A stretch of 50,478 nt of DNA, from the NCBI GenBank assembly GCA_910578805.1, contig CAJTRS010000015.1:1-50478 (forward strand), in the 5' to 3' direction. Position numbers and translations under genes: made by a program. Below, in pieces: positions 1 through 8,640 of this stretch. The DNA comes from an uncultured Muribaculaceae bacterium (GTDB taxonomy: Bacteria > Bacteroidota > Bacteroidia > Bacteroidales > Muribaculaceae). Numbering within the stretch: position 1 is the first letter of the stretch; every line of letters begins with the position of its first letter. A model generated the notes under the pieces. The model worked only from the letters and a program-made list of their open reading frames with translations. It ran no database searches and was not told the DNA's origin.

Positions 1-58
1 TAACTCTCAACACATTACTTTATTCCCCATTTATTGCCATAGTCTCGCGAATTCTTAT

Positions 59-66
59 TATCTTTG
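59..66 (+). promoter_or_regulatory. -7 promoter box for the DUF4369 lipoprotein gene
   Basis: TATCTTTG matches the Bacteroidota TAnnTTTG box. A TTG at 34-36 lies 22 bases upstream, close to the usual -33 spacing. The expected transcript start is about 72, giving a leader of about 20 bases before the ATG at 91. Confidence 0.6.
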
Positions 67-90
67 CATCATGAACATAAACCATAGGAC

Positions 91-1176
91 ATGAAAAAGA
101 CTCTTTCATATATAAGTGCGATAGGCCTGATGTCTGCGGCATGGGCATGCGGCGACACCAATGAATGGACCATAGCAGGCAACATTGCCGACGCCACCGG
201 AAGCACTCTCTATGTGGATATGGCAGGTGTCGGAGGCTGGGTGACACTTGACAGCGTAAGAATAGACGACGACGGCGACTTCTCATACTCTCATGCCGCA
301 TCGGCCTATCCCGACATCTATAGGCTCAGACTTGACGGCAAATGCATATATTTCCCGATAGACAGCACCGAGACTGTCAGCGTAAAAACCGACGGACGCA
401 ATTTTGACCGTGATTTCTCACTCACAGGCTCAGCCGCGGCCAGCATGCTCTCAGAGATAGACCGACGGATCAACAGCGTGTATGACAATCCGGCCGTAAA
501 TGCCGATTCCATAAGCCGACTCAAGCGCGAATTGGCCAATATGTGGCTGAGCGACCGCAACAGCATAGTAGCCTATTACCTCATACAGAAACAGGTCAAC
601 GGCAAACACATTTTTGATCCCTCCGACCGTTTTGACCTCAAAGTAATAGGCGGTGTAGCTACCGCGTTCAAGGAATCCCGACCCGATGATCCACGCACAA
701 AATACATCGAACGGCTTTATCTGCAAAACCGCGCAATCAACAATGCCGCAATCGACACCATTGTGGCCGATGAGATAAGTTTCTTCGACATCAATCTCTA
801 CGATCCACAAGGCAACAACCGCAGCCTGTTGGAACTTGCCGACAAAAACAAGGTGGTGCTCATCAGTTTCACATCATATGACGAGGATTTCTCCCCTGCC
901 CTCAATCTGGCTCTAAACAAGGTATATGAACGCTATCACGACAATGGCATGGATATCTATCAGGTGAGTTTCGACAATGACGAATTTTTCTGGCGTGAAA
1001 GTGCCCGGAACCTGCCATGGGTCACAGTGCACAATCCAGCAGTCAACGGCGCCGAACTTCTGTTCAGATATAACATCAAGACACTCCCCACTCTGTTCGT
1101 AATACGCAACGGCGAGCTACTTGAACGCGTCACCGACCTGTCGGATTTAGATCGCACCGTGACAAAATATCTGTAA
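91..1176 (+). CDS. DUF4369 / thioredoxin-fold lipoprotein lacking the CxxC pair
   Basis: This 361-residue exported protein has a short N-terminal hydrophobic stretch ending in Ala-Trp-Ala-Cys (Cys20), so it is probably lipidated. The region after the signal resembles the DUF4369 domain found in front of thiol-disulfide oxidoreductases in Bacteroidota. The C-terminal ~125 residues have the AhpC/TSA-thioredoxin pattern: strand VVLISF near residue 255, YQVSFD, and a cis-proline-like LPTLFVIRNGE near the end. Where active members have WCxxC after the first strand, this protein reads SFTSYDEDF, so no redox cysteine pair is present. It may be a binding or structural paralogue, not an oxidoreductase. 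It stands alone behind its own promoter and is convergent with the glycosyltransferase that follows. The family is fairly sure and the role is unknown. Confidence 0.8.
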   Translation: MKKTLSYISAIGLMSAAWACGDTNEWTIAGNIADATGSTLYVDMAGVGGWVTLDSVRIDDDGDFSYSHAASAYPDIYRLRLDGKCIYFPIDSTETVSVKTDGRNFDRDFSLTGSAAASMLSEIDRRINSVYDNPAVNADSISRLKRELANMWLSDRNSIVAYYLIQKQVNGKHIFDPSDRFDLKVIGGVATAFKESRPDDPRTKYIERLYLQNRAINNAAIDTIVADEISFFDINLYDPQGNNRSLLELADKNKVVLISFTSYDEDFSPALNLALNKVYERYHDNGMDIYQVSFDNDEFFWRESARNLPWVTVHNPAVNGAELLFRYNIKTLPTLFVIRNGELLERVTDLSDLDRTVTKYL

Positions 1177-1206
1177 ACCAATCGCCTATAAGCATCAAAC
1201 ACAGGC

Positions 1207-2169
1207 CTATCGCCCACGGATTTTGCGTACAATTCGCCATATCAGTCGATTAACGCTCAAAATCCGCACAACTCTAAACTTCCATGACACCGGAAGCGAA
1301 TGTGCTTTCACGGATTCCACAATACGTTTCTTAAGCGAATAATCTCCTGCCACAAGCGACATGGCCAAGGCATAGTACAATTTCGAGGCAATATTACGTG
1401 ATACTCCCGGGCAGTACAAACCGTAATGACGAGCAATTTTCATGACGGCGATCGATGTGACCAACTGGAACTCAGCCGATCTGGAGGCCGATCTGGGAGC
1501 CGAAATACTGTCTATTCCTTTGGAATAAAGCAAGGTGGATCGGGGCAACAGCACTGCATCGCCATTCATCAACAACGCGCACATCAATGGCAAATCCTCA
1601 CAGGCAAACCCGGCATTGCACACCACAGACGGGTCTTTCTCAAGACATTTACGCGCCACATCTGCCCTATAAAGTGTAGTTGACAGATGCATGGCGACAG
1701 ATGATGGCGAATGTCTGAAAGACAACAACGCAACCGCCATATCCCTGCCCGAACCGATATCGTCGGGATAGCACACATTGTCGATTTCATTTTCCGACCA
1801 CAACGAGTGGACTATGACAGCCTCGGGGTGAGCGCAGAGCAGATCGTGTTTCTGCTGCAGCGAATCGGAGCCAAGCCAGTAATCGTCACCGGCACAATCG
1901 GCAATAAAACGGCCGCGACATGCAGCCAATGTATCGAAGTAATTGTGCACCACTCCCTTATTGGGAGCCGCCGGCATCAGCCTTATGATATCAGGATAGC
2001 GTCGGGCATACGATTCGCAAATCTCACGCGTGCCGTCGGTGGAAGCATCGTCACCGATCACTATCTCAAACGGAAAATCACACCGCTGGGCCAATACACT
2101 GTCAATGGCACGTGACACAATATCACGCTGGTTATAACACAATATGATTACTGACACTTCTGGACTCAT
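1207..2169 (-). CDS. family 2 glycosyltransferase
   Basis: A GT-A fold transferase of about 320 residues that should move a sugar from a nucleotide-sugar donor onto a cell-surface polysaccharide or lipid-linked glycan at the cytoplasmic membrane. The N-terminus has the family pattern VSVIILCYNQ, then IVIGDDASTDGT, and an Asp-Asp donor/metal site in DCAGDDYW. The C-terminal third is variable and helical. I prefer the ATG at 2169, which overlaps the upstream stop as ATGA; a GTG two codons earlier (2175) is possible. The four-base overlap implies translational coupling with the GT4 gene upstream, so the two probably act on the same glycan. Donor and acceptor cannot be read from the sequence. Confidence 0.88.
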   Translation of the reverse strand: MSPEVSVIILCYNQRDIVSRAIDSVLAQRCDFPFEIVIGDDASTDGTREICESYARRYPDIIRLMPAAPNKGVVHNYFDTLAACRGRFIADCAGDDYWLGSDSLQQKHDLLCAHPEAVIVHSLWSENEIDNVCYPDDIGSGRDMAVALLSFRHSPSSVAMHLSTTLYRADVARKCLEKDPSVVCNAGFACEDLPLMCALLMNGDAVLLPRSTLLYSKGIDSISAPRSASRSAEFQLVTSIAVMKIARHYGLYCPGVSRNIASKLYYALAMSLVAGDYSLKKRIVESVKAHSLPVSWKFRVVRILSVNRLIWRIVRKIRGR

Positions 2170-3407
2170 AGGCACAAAGCGGTTATTTCATCAATAAATC
2201 TCTCTCGCAGCTCCGAAGCACAGAAACACTCCTTCCAGCGGCGGATTGCTACCTCACGCATAGATTCCATGCGCACATCACTGTCGATATACGGCAGCAT
2301 TCCGCGCACAAACTCCTCTTCAGTCGGCTCAACCGACAGCAACAGCGCGCATTCATCGGTCACCGACTCCGTGATACCTCCGGCCTCGGTTGCTATCACG
2401 GGGACACCATACGATAACGATTCGCATATAGCCACAGGATTTCCCCCTTCGCTCGCGCTTAGGAGCATGCTCCAGTCCACCGTCTCGGTGACATATATCC
2501 GTTGCACCTCACTGTTCGACATGGCACCACGCAACTCCACCTCGAGGTTTTCGGGCACTCCGGAGGCAATGCGCTCCCTGAGCATCGGCATCTGCGACCC
2601 GTCGCCCACATGTATCCATCTGATGCGCATTGTAGGACGGGCCACGGCAAGCGCCTTAAGCATATCGAAATTAAGATGCACCCTTTTGGGGTGATCCACC
2701 CTGGCTACGGACAATACGGTTATGGATTTATCGGCCGCAGAGTGATATGATGACAGCTTGTCGCCATACAGTTTCACACTGCCGAGGATTCTGGCATGTA
2801 TCTTGTCAGCCAACTCAGGCATTATGCCACGAATGAAGTCACGACCGTGACAGCTGGCAGCATACAGCCCGAGTGAACGGGCCACAGTCTGTTTCTTGAT
2901 TGGCAGCGCAATGGTGGTGTATATATCATGGCCGTGAGCACGCGATATGAATCTCAACGGAGTCTTTTCCGAAGCCAATGCCAGTCCTGCTGCCGGAAAT
3001 TCAAACCAGAAGGAATAAAACAGAGTATTGTGTACATCGATTCCTTGCGTGCGTATGAATTTGAGAATACTTCGACTGAACGCAAACGCCGCTGCCGCAA
3101 AAGTAACCGATCGATAACGAGAGTCGGCACATAGCAGTCTCACCATTCGAGGAGAAAACATATACCTTACACGGCGCCATTTCATGCGCCAGTCGGCCGA
3201 ATCGATCCACCAGCGTGACACCTCCGCATTTTCAGGCAACTTGAAATCATGCTGCGCATCGGGCTCCGGTTCTATGGCAGGCATTACCACCAAACGTCTG
3301 CAACGACGGCTCAACGCCTCTATTTCAGGCATTACAAACGACGGTTCAGTGCGTCCTCCCCACGGAAACGAGCCGGTTATCAACACTATGGTGTCAAAAT
3401 TGGTCAT
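2166..3407 (-). CDS. family 4 (GT-B) glycosyltransferase
   Basis: A 413-residue retaining glycosyltransferase of the GT4 type. The N-terminal Rossmann half begins IVLITGSFPWGG and carries HGHD. The C-terminal half has the nucleotide-sugar pattern SEGGNPVAICESLSYGVPVI followed by ATEAGG, with the spaced glutamates of the EX7E motif. The ATG at 3407 is chosen over an upstream TTG at 3440 because a TATCTTTG promoter box sits at 3426-3419, so the TTG would lie upstream of the transcript start. It is the first gene of a two-gene unit with the GT2 gene and is divergent from another GT2 gene at 3494. The local group probably builds a surface glycan; donor and acceptor are unknown. Confidence 0.88.
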   Translation of the reverse strand: MTNFDTIVLITGSFPWGGRTEPSFVMPEIEALSRRCRRLVVMPAIEPEPDAQHDFKLPENAEVSRWWIDSADWRMKWRRVRYMFSPRMVRLLCADSRYRSVTFAAAAFAFSRSILKFIRTQGIDVHNTLFYSFWFEFPAAGLALASEKTPLRFISRAHGHDIYTTIALPIKKQTVARSLGLYAASCHGRDFIRGIMPELADKIHARILGSVKLYGDKLSSYHSAADKSITVLSVARVDHPKRVHLNFDMLKALAVARPTMRIRWIHVGDGSQMPMLRERIASGVPENLEVELRGAMSNSEVQRIYVTETVDWSMLLSASEGGNPVAICESLSYGVPVIATEAGGITESVTDECALLLSVEPTEEEFVRGMLPYIDSDVRMESMREVAIRRWKECFCASELRERFIDEITALCL

Positions 3408-3418
3408 GATAGTAATGA

Positions 3419-3426
3419 CAAAGATA
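3419..3426 (-). promoter_or_regulatory. -7 promoter box for the GT4-GT2 pair
   Basis: On the minus strand this reads TATCTTTG, a full TAnnTTTG match, with TTTG at 3452-3449 22 bases upstream. The expected transcript start is about 3413, only some six bases before the ATG at 3407, so the mRNA would be almost leaderless. Confidence 0.55.
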
Positions 3427-3493
3427 AGAATTATACCCAACTTATAAACAAAATCGGCAATAAAACCGATTTAAACCCCGTTTAACTTCCATA

Positions 3494-4450
3494 ATGAAAC
3501 AGACACCGCCACTCATCACCATTATAGTACCGGTGCACAACCGCGCCGGCATAGTTGTCCGGACACTCGATTCGATAGCGGCTCAGACCTGCCGCGACAT
3601 AAGGCTTATAATCGTTGACAACGCGTCAACCGACTCGACGCTGGAGGTAATTGCAAAATGGAAATCGGACAATGAATCCGCAGAATTACAGGTGGACATA
3701 TTGCATGAACCGATACCCGGAGCTCCGGCGGCACGCAACTGCGGGCTGACGGCCACAGAGAGCGAATATGTGATGTTTTTCGATTCCGACGATGTGATGC
3801 TGCCCGATCATATAGAGCGCATTCACACCTATCTGACCCGTTTTCCCGATACCGATATACTACGGTGGGATATGGGCATCATCGATTCCGACGGGTGGCT
3901 GAATGTAAAAAGACAGCATCACCCCGATGAATTACGTCTGCACATTCTGCACTCGTCCCTATCTACCATGCGCTTCACGGCAAAGACCAGCATAGTCCGG
4001 GATTGCGGCGGGTGGGACAACGATCTTTCCGTGTGGAATGATCTGGAACTCGGCGTAAGACTGCTGCTTACAGCCCGTATCGTACGCAAACTACATGGAG
4101 AACCGACAGTTACAGTGTATCCCACTGAAGAATCAATCACCGGTACATCTTACAGTTCCCGCAGATCAGGGCATAAAGTTGCCATGGATAAAATAAAAGG
4201 CATTCTCAATACTGACGAGCACAGAACCTACATGCTTATAGCTGCTGCCAAGCAGGCAATGACCGCGGCACTTTACCGGCGCGAAGGAGCCGCGACGATA
4301 GCTCGAGAAGCATTTAAAGAAGCATGTATCGGACTCGGACGGCGTCACCGTGCCGCACTCCGGCTCATCTACCTCACGGTAAAAATCACCGGCCACGGCG
4401 GAGCTGCGCTGACAGATATTTTATTCCCATACAAAGCGCCAAAAATGTAA
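3494..4450 (+). CDS. family 2 glycosyltransferase
   Basis: A 318-residue GT-A fold transferase. ITIIVPVHNRAGIV at residues ~8-21 begins the nucleotide-binding fold, followed by IIVDNASTDSTL, the acceptor-side GAPAARNCGL, and a DxD-type metal/donor site FFDSDDVM. The C-terminus is helical and lacks membrane segments, so it is a soluble or peripheral cytoplasmic enzyme. It is divergent from the GT4-GT2 pair and likely belongs to the same surface-glycan locus. The start ATG is the first after a weak TAACTTCC element. The sugar and acceptor cannot be assigned. Confidence 0.87.
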   Translation: MKQTPPLITIIVPVHNRAGIVVRTLDSIAAQTCRDIRLIIVDNASTDSTLEVIAKWKSDNESAELQVDILHEPIPGAPAARNCGLTATESEYVMFFDSDDVMLPDHIERIHTYLTRFPDTDILRWDMGIIDSDGWLNVKRQHHPDELRLHILHSSLSTMRFTAKTSIVRDCGGWDNDLSVWNDLELGVRLLLTARIVRKLHGEPTVTVYPTEESITGTSYSSRRSGHKVAMDKIKGILNTDEHRTYMLIAAAKQAMTAALYRREGAATIAREAFKEACIGLGRRHRAALRLIYLTVKITGHGGAALTDILFPYKAPKM

Positions 4451-4543
4451 ACAGAAGTTAACAGAGCCTGCAAACTCCGTAACACTTGTTAACTGCGAGT
4501 CAATTTTATCTGTATGCGCGTTACCTTATATATATAATGTGGC

Positions 4544-4551
4544 TACCTTTG
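4544..4551 (+). promoter_or_regulatory. -7 promoter box for the acyl-CoA synthetase gene
   Basis: TACCTTTG matches TAnnTTTG. The predicted transcript start is near 4557, which rules against an in-frame GTG at 4553 and supports the ATG at 4583 with a leader of about 26 A-rich bases. Confidence 0.55.
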
Positions 4552-4582
4552 TGTGCTATTTTTGAAAAGAAAAGAAAGAAAT

Positions 4583-6382
4583 ATGCCCAATATACTTACT
4601 AATCTGATAGCCGAACATGCTGCCGCAAACGGAAGTCGTGAGGTGTATCAATACAAGGAATCAGGCAAATGGAAATCTGTTGACTGGAACGATTTTCACT
4701 CTCAGGTTGACCGTCTGGCCTGCGCAATGGAAACATTGGGAATCGAGGAAACCGACCGCATTGCTATATTTTCACAGAATCGTCCGGAAATCTTAGTTAC
4801 GGATTTTGCAGCCTATGCCAACCGCATAGTCCCTGTTTCGATATACTCCACAAGTTCTTTGCAGCAGGTGACTTACATAGTCAACGACGCATCGGTCAAG
4901 ATGCTTTTTGCCGGCGATGACAAGCAGTATGCAATGGCCCGCAAGGCTAAAAATGAATGCCGCACACTCGCCACAATCGTGACTTACGACACGGTGACAC
5001 GCGATGCCGATGATACGGAAAGCATGACATTTTCAGACCTGCTGAAATTAGGCGAGGCCGCATCGGCCAACTGCAAAGCCGAAGTGGCAGCCCGCACCGG
5101 CCGTGCGCAGGAGTCGGACATAGCCACCATCATATACACCTCCGGCACAACCGGAGAACCCAAAGGAGCCGTACTCCCCCACTCATGCTTCAATGCCGCA
5201 TTGCGCATACACCGCGAACGGCTTACCATGCTATCCGACTCCGACACATCTCTATGCTTCCTGCCACTGAGCCATATATTCGAAAAGGCCTGGACCTACT
5301 TCTGTCTTTACATGGATATGAAAGTGTCCATAAACTCCGACCCGCATATCATACAGGAAGCGATCCGCGAGATACGTCCCACTTGCATGTGCTCCGTGCC
5401 ACGCTTTTGGGAAAAAGTCTATACAGCCGTTCAGGAAAAACTTTCCGATATGAAAGGCTTAAAAAAGCTTTTGGCATCGAGAGCTCTTAAAATCGGGCAT
5501 AAACGCAATCTGAAATACAAACGTCGCGGGTTGAAAGTACCCGGATTTCTTGAATGGCGCTACCGGTTTTATGAAAAAACGGTGTTTGTTCCCATGCGCA
5601 AAGCCATAGGAATAGAGAACGGCAATATATTTCCTACTGCTGGAGCTCCTCTGTCGGCCAACATTGTGGAGTTTTTCCAAAGTTGCGGCATAAATGTGCT
5701 GATTGGCTACGGACTGTCGGAAACATGCGCCACAGTGACATGCTTCCCCTCCACCGGATATGAGATAGGCTCTGTGGGAACATGTATGCCGGAAATACAG
5801 GTTAAGATCGGACAGAACAACGAAATACTCGTGAAAGGCCCCACGGTGATGAGCGGCTATTACAACAAACCCGAAGCCACTGCCGAGGCTTTCACCCCCG
5901 ACGGCTGGTTCCGTACCGGCGATGCCGGCAACATAGATGCCGACGGAAATCTCGTGCTTACCGAAAGAATCAAAGACCTGTTCAAGACAGCCAACGGCAA
6001 ATATATAGCCCCTCAGGCGTTGGAGAGCCGCCTCGGCGAAGACAAATACATAGAACAGGTGGCGGTGATAGGCGACAAGCGTAAATACGTCACAGCCATC
6101 ATAATACCGGCATTTGAGGCTCTCAAGGAATACGCGCGTAAAAAGCAGATCAAGTACAAGTCTGTAGAAGACCTGATAAAAAATTCCGACATAAAAGCCA
6201 TGATCCAACAGCGCATCGACCGCCTGCAGGAAAACTTTGCCGGATTCGAGCAGATCAAGAAATTCACCTTGCTGCCACAGGCATTCACCATGGAGACCGG
6301 CGAACTTACAAACACCCTAAAGATACGCCGTCCCATAATAAACAACCGCTACGCGAGCATCATCGAATCAATGTATTCATGA
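4583..6382 (+). CDS. long-chain fatty-acid--CoA ligase (AMP-forming)
   Basis: A 599-residue ANL-superfamily adenylating enzyme that activates a fatty acid with ATP and joins it to CoA at the cytoplasmic face. The phosphate-binding loop IIYTSGTTGEPKG is at residues ~183-195. The adenine-binding YGLSET and the hinge-region pattern GWFRTGD follow, and the C-terminal domain ends near TLKIRRPII. It resembles the FadD15-type long synthetases common in Bacteroidota. In organisms without full beta-oxidation such enzymes usually serve phospholipid or lipid-A acyl recycling; that role is inference here. It is followed after 67 bases by prfB in the same direction and may be cotranscribed with it. The exact substrate chain length is unknown. 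Confidence 0.9.
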   Translation: MPNILTNLIAEHAAANGSREVYQYKESGKWKSVDWNDFHSQVDRLACAMETLGIEETDRIAIFSQNRPEILVTDFAAYANRIVPVSIYSTSSLQQVTYIVNDASVKMLFAGDDKQYAMARKAKNECRTLATIVTYDTVTRDADDTESMTFSDLLKLGEAASANCKAEVAARTGRAQESDIATIIYTSGTTGEPKGAVLPHSCFNAALRIHRERLTMLSDSDTSLCFLPLSHIFEKAWTYFCLYMDMKVSINSDPHIIQEAIREIRPTCMCSVPRFWEKVYTAVQEKLSDMKGLKKLLASRALKIGHKRNLKYKRRGLKVPGFLEWRYRFYEKTVFVPMRKAIGIENGNIFPTAGAPLSANIVEFFQSCGINVLIGYGLSETCATVTCFPSTGYEIGSVGTCMPEIQVKIGQNNEILVKGPTVMSGYYNKPEATAEAFTPDGWFRTGDAGNIDADGNLVLTERIKDLFKTANGKYIAPQALESRLGEDKYIEQVAVIGDKRKYVTAIIIPAFEALKEYARKKQIKYKSVEDLIKNSDIKAMIQQRIDRLQENFAGFEQIKKFTLLPQAFTMETGELTNTLKIRRPIINNRYASIIESMYS

Positions 6383-6449
6383 TCGGTCGCTGCCCCCTTA
6401 CAGATATCAATACAATTAATAATAACCATTTTTCAAGGATAATACCGAT

Positions 6450-7572
6450 ATGATTACCCAAGAACAATTAAAAGAGACTTTTGAACGCAAGCTGGCGTTG
6501 AGGAGGTATCTTTGACATCGACAACAAGAAAATACAAGTAGAAGAAGAGGAACTGCGCACTCATGTGCCCGATTTCTGGGAACACCCCAAGGAGGCCCAG
6601 ATCCAGATGAAAAAGATAAAGGATCTGCAGGCCTGGATAGAAGGATATAAAGAGGTGGAAGACGCCACTGACGAACTCGAACTCGCATGGGATTATGTGA
6701 AAGAGGGAGAAATGGAGGAATCCGAACTTGATGCTCTTTATGCCGATGCTGTGGATAAGATAGAGAAACTTGAGTTGCGCAATATGCTCCGCCGCGAAGA
6801 GGACAAACTCGGAGTGGTTTTGAAAATCAATTCCGGAGCAGGCGGCACCGAAAGTCAGGACTGGGCCTCGATGCTCATGCGCATGTATCTCCGATGGTGT
6901 GAGAAACACGGCTACAAGACATCGATTGCCAACCTTCTTGACGGTGACGAGGCCGGCATAAAATCGTGTACCATAAATGTGGAGGGTGATTTTGCCTACG
7001 GCTATCTGAAAAGCGAAAACGGAGTGCACCGTCTGGTTCGCGTGTCACCTTACAATGCGCAGGGCAAACGCATGACGTCGTTCGCATCGGTATTCGTGAC
7101 ACCGCTCGTCGATGACACGATAGAGGTACGTGTCGATCCGGCATTGCTGTCGTGGGACACTTTCCGAAGCGGCGGCGCAGGAGGCCAGAACGTCAACAAG
7201 GTTGAATCGGGTGTGCGCCTGCGCTACCAGTTTACCGATCCTTACACAGGAGAAAAAGAGGAGATTCTTATAGAAAACACCGAGACTCGCGACCAACCCA
7301 AGAACAAGGAAAACGCCATGCGCCAGTTGCGCTCCATACTCTACGACAAAGAGCTGCAGCACCGCATGCAGGAACAGGCCAAAATAGAAGCCGGTAAAAT
7401 GAAGATAGAATGGGGCTCGCAGATAAGAAGTTATGTATTTGACGACCGCCGCGTTAAAGACCACCGCACAGGACACCAGACCTCTGATGTGGGAGGTGTG
7501 ATGGACGGCGAGATCGACGGCTTCATAAAAGCATTCCTCATGGAATTTGCCGGCAACGAAGACTCGGAATAA
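6450..7572 (+). CDS. prfB: peptide chain release factor 2, expressed through a programmed +1 frameshift
   Basis: RF2 recognises UGA and UAA stop codons and triggers peptide release. The zero-frame reading starts at ATG 6450, runs 21 codons and meets TGA at 6513-6515. Slipping forward one base at CTT-T continues at GAC 6514 and reads to 7572, giving about 373 residues, the normal RF2 length. The catalytic GGQ is at residues ~244-246 inside SGGAGGQNVNK. The anticodon-like tripeptide position reads SPY (in RVSPYNAQGK) where E. coli has SPF. It lies downstream of the acyl-CoA synthetase, ends before a bidirectional terminator, and has an AAGGA about ten bases before the start. Autoregulation by UGA-dependent frameshifting is expected: scarce RF2 favours the shift. 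Confidence 0.95.
6501..6516 (+). promoter_or_regulatory. prfB programmed +1 frameshift site
   Basis: The sequence AGGAGGTATCTTTGAC has the three known parts of the RF2 recoding signal: an internal Shine-Dalgarno-like AGGAGG, a three-base spacer TAT, and the slippery CTT followed by TGA with C as the next base. The E. coli site differs only by AGGGGG in place of AGGAGG. Confidence 0.95.
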
Positions 7573-7608
7573 TCCCCTATCGACTGCCTTTACAGTTTTC
7601 AAACCATA

Positions 7609-7641
7609 AAAAAATAGAGCGCTTTTAGCGCTCTATTTTTT
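7609..7641. terminator. bidirectional terminator between prfB and the OmpH-like gene
   Basis: A perfect hairpin with arms AATAGAGCGC and GCGCTCTATT around a five-base loop is flanked by an A-run on the left and a T-run on the right. It can therefore end transcription from both convergent genes. Confidence 0.85.
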
Positions 7642-7657
7642 ATATCTGTATATAAAT

Positions 7658-8272
7658 TTACTTGGCTTCAACTTTGTTGTAGGCTTTGTTAAGGCCTTCC
7701 ACCACTTCATCTGTTATGTCAAGAGCAGGATTGAAATATACGCCGGCTGATTTCAGCAATATCGCATCATAATTATACTTCTTGTTGTATCGCTTTATGA
7801 ATGCCTGTATGGAGTCGGTAACCTGCATCTGACCCTGTGCCATCTCCATCTCCACATTACGTTGCAGGTTGGCAAGATATACCTGAGCGTCCTGCTGCAT
7901 CTTCTGGAATTTCTGCACATCTGACTGATAGCTCTGTTCCGACAGATAACCGTTGCTGCGCATCTTCTCTTCGATCTGGGTGCCGAACCGCTGTATCTCA
8001 CCGGCTCTGGAATTCTGCGCACTCTCAAGTTTGCTATATGACTTTATTGAGGCTTCCTTTATATCTTTGGCCAGATTATATTTATTAAGGAGAGAATCCT
8101 CGTCGATGAAACGGATATTCAGTCCGGCACCGGCAGTGGAATCTGCAACCTTGACTGCTGTGGAGACGTTGTCCACCGAAGCCTCTTCACCGGCATTTCC
8201 ACCGGAACATGATGCGACTCCGACACATGACATCACCAATAAGGATTTTACTACAAAAGTAATTTTTTTCAT
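7658..8272 (-). CDS. OmpH/Skp-family lipoprotein
   Basis: A 204-residue exported protein with a signal peptide ending in Val-Ala-Ser-Cys (Cys22), predicting a lipid anchor. After a low-complexity linker, residues ~50-204 follow the OmpH/Skp pattern: a short strand (NIRFIDEDSLL), a long charged helical hairpin rich in Gln, Lys and Glu, and a final strand-helix segment with YNYDAIL. Skp proteins are periplasmic trimeric chaperones for outer-membrane proteins. A lipidated version could work tethered at a membrane. It follows a small membrane protein gene by 30 bases and shares its promoter region. A chaperone role is inferred from family membership only. Confidence 0.82.
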   Translation of the reverse strand: MKKITFVVKSLLVMSCVGVASCSGGNAGEEASVDNVSTAVKVADSTAGAGLNIRFIDEDSLLNKYNLAKDIKEASIKSYSKLESAQNSRAGEIQRFGTQIEEKMRSNGYLSEQSYQSDVQKFQKMQQDAQVYLANLQRNVEMEMAQGQMQVTDSIQAFIKRYNKKYNYDAILLKSAGVYFNPALDITDEVVEGLNKAYNKVEAK

Positions 8273-8302
8273 TTCAGATTTATGTTTACAATAGATTTTA
8301 TA

Positions 8303-8467
8303 TCATCGCTCGTCGTCAAGCGCACACCCTATGCGACGCTTGCGCAACGCCTCCACATCTTTTACATGCCCCGACGGAAACCGGCTGCCTTTTACAAACA
8401 GCACCTTAACTCCCAATAGCACTACGCAAAGCCCGATAATGACTATACTTAAAAGCAGTAATTTCAT
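8303..8467 (-). CDS. small single-span membrane protein
   Basis: A 54-residue protein with one N-terminal transmembrane helix (roughly residues 2-24, LLLLSIVIIGL...) followed by a short polar tail containing FPSGHV, EALRKRRIGCA and an acidic end. The pattern resembles small conserved Bacteroidales membrane proteins of unknown function, by recall and not by search. The ATG at 8467 is preferred over an in-frame start at 8524 because a TATATTTG box at 8497-8490 places the transcript start between them. It lies just upstream of the OmpH-like lipoprotein and is probably cotranscribed. The function is unknown. Confidence 0.7.
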   Translation of the reverse strand: MKLLLLSIVIIGLCVVLLGVKVLFVKGSRFPSGHVKDVEALRKRRIGCALDDER

Positions 8468-8489
8468 GTGAGCGGTTTGTTTTACAATG

Positions 8490-8497
8490 CAAATATA
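8490..8497 (-). promoter_or_regulatory. -7 promoter box for the small membrane protein / OmpH-like unit
   Basis: Reads TATATTTG on the minus strand, a full TAnnTTTG match. The predicted start of transcription is near 8484, about 17 bases before the ATG at 8467. No clear -33 element is seen. Confidence 0.55.
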
Positions 8498-8640
8498 TGA
8501 AAAGGTAACAGAATTTTTCGCCATAAGTCAATTTTATTTTGTACCTTGCAATGCCTAATAGTCGTAATTTAACATTATTTTCCATTACGGCATCTTTTTT
8601 ATTATACACAAGTAAATTCATATATTAATATTAACTGAAA

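Noticed and set aside
71..94. A seven-codon mini-frame whose stop overlaps the first gene's ATG (ATGA)
   Set aside because: The promoter box at 59-66 places the transcript start at or after its ATG, so it is unlikely to be on the mRNA.
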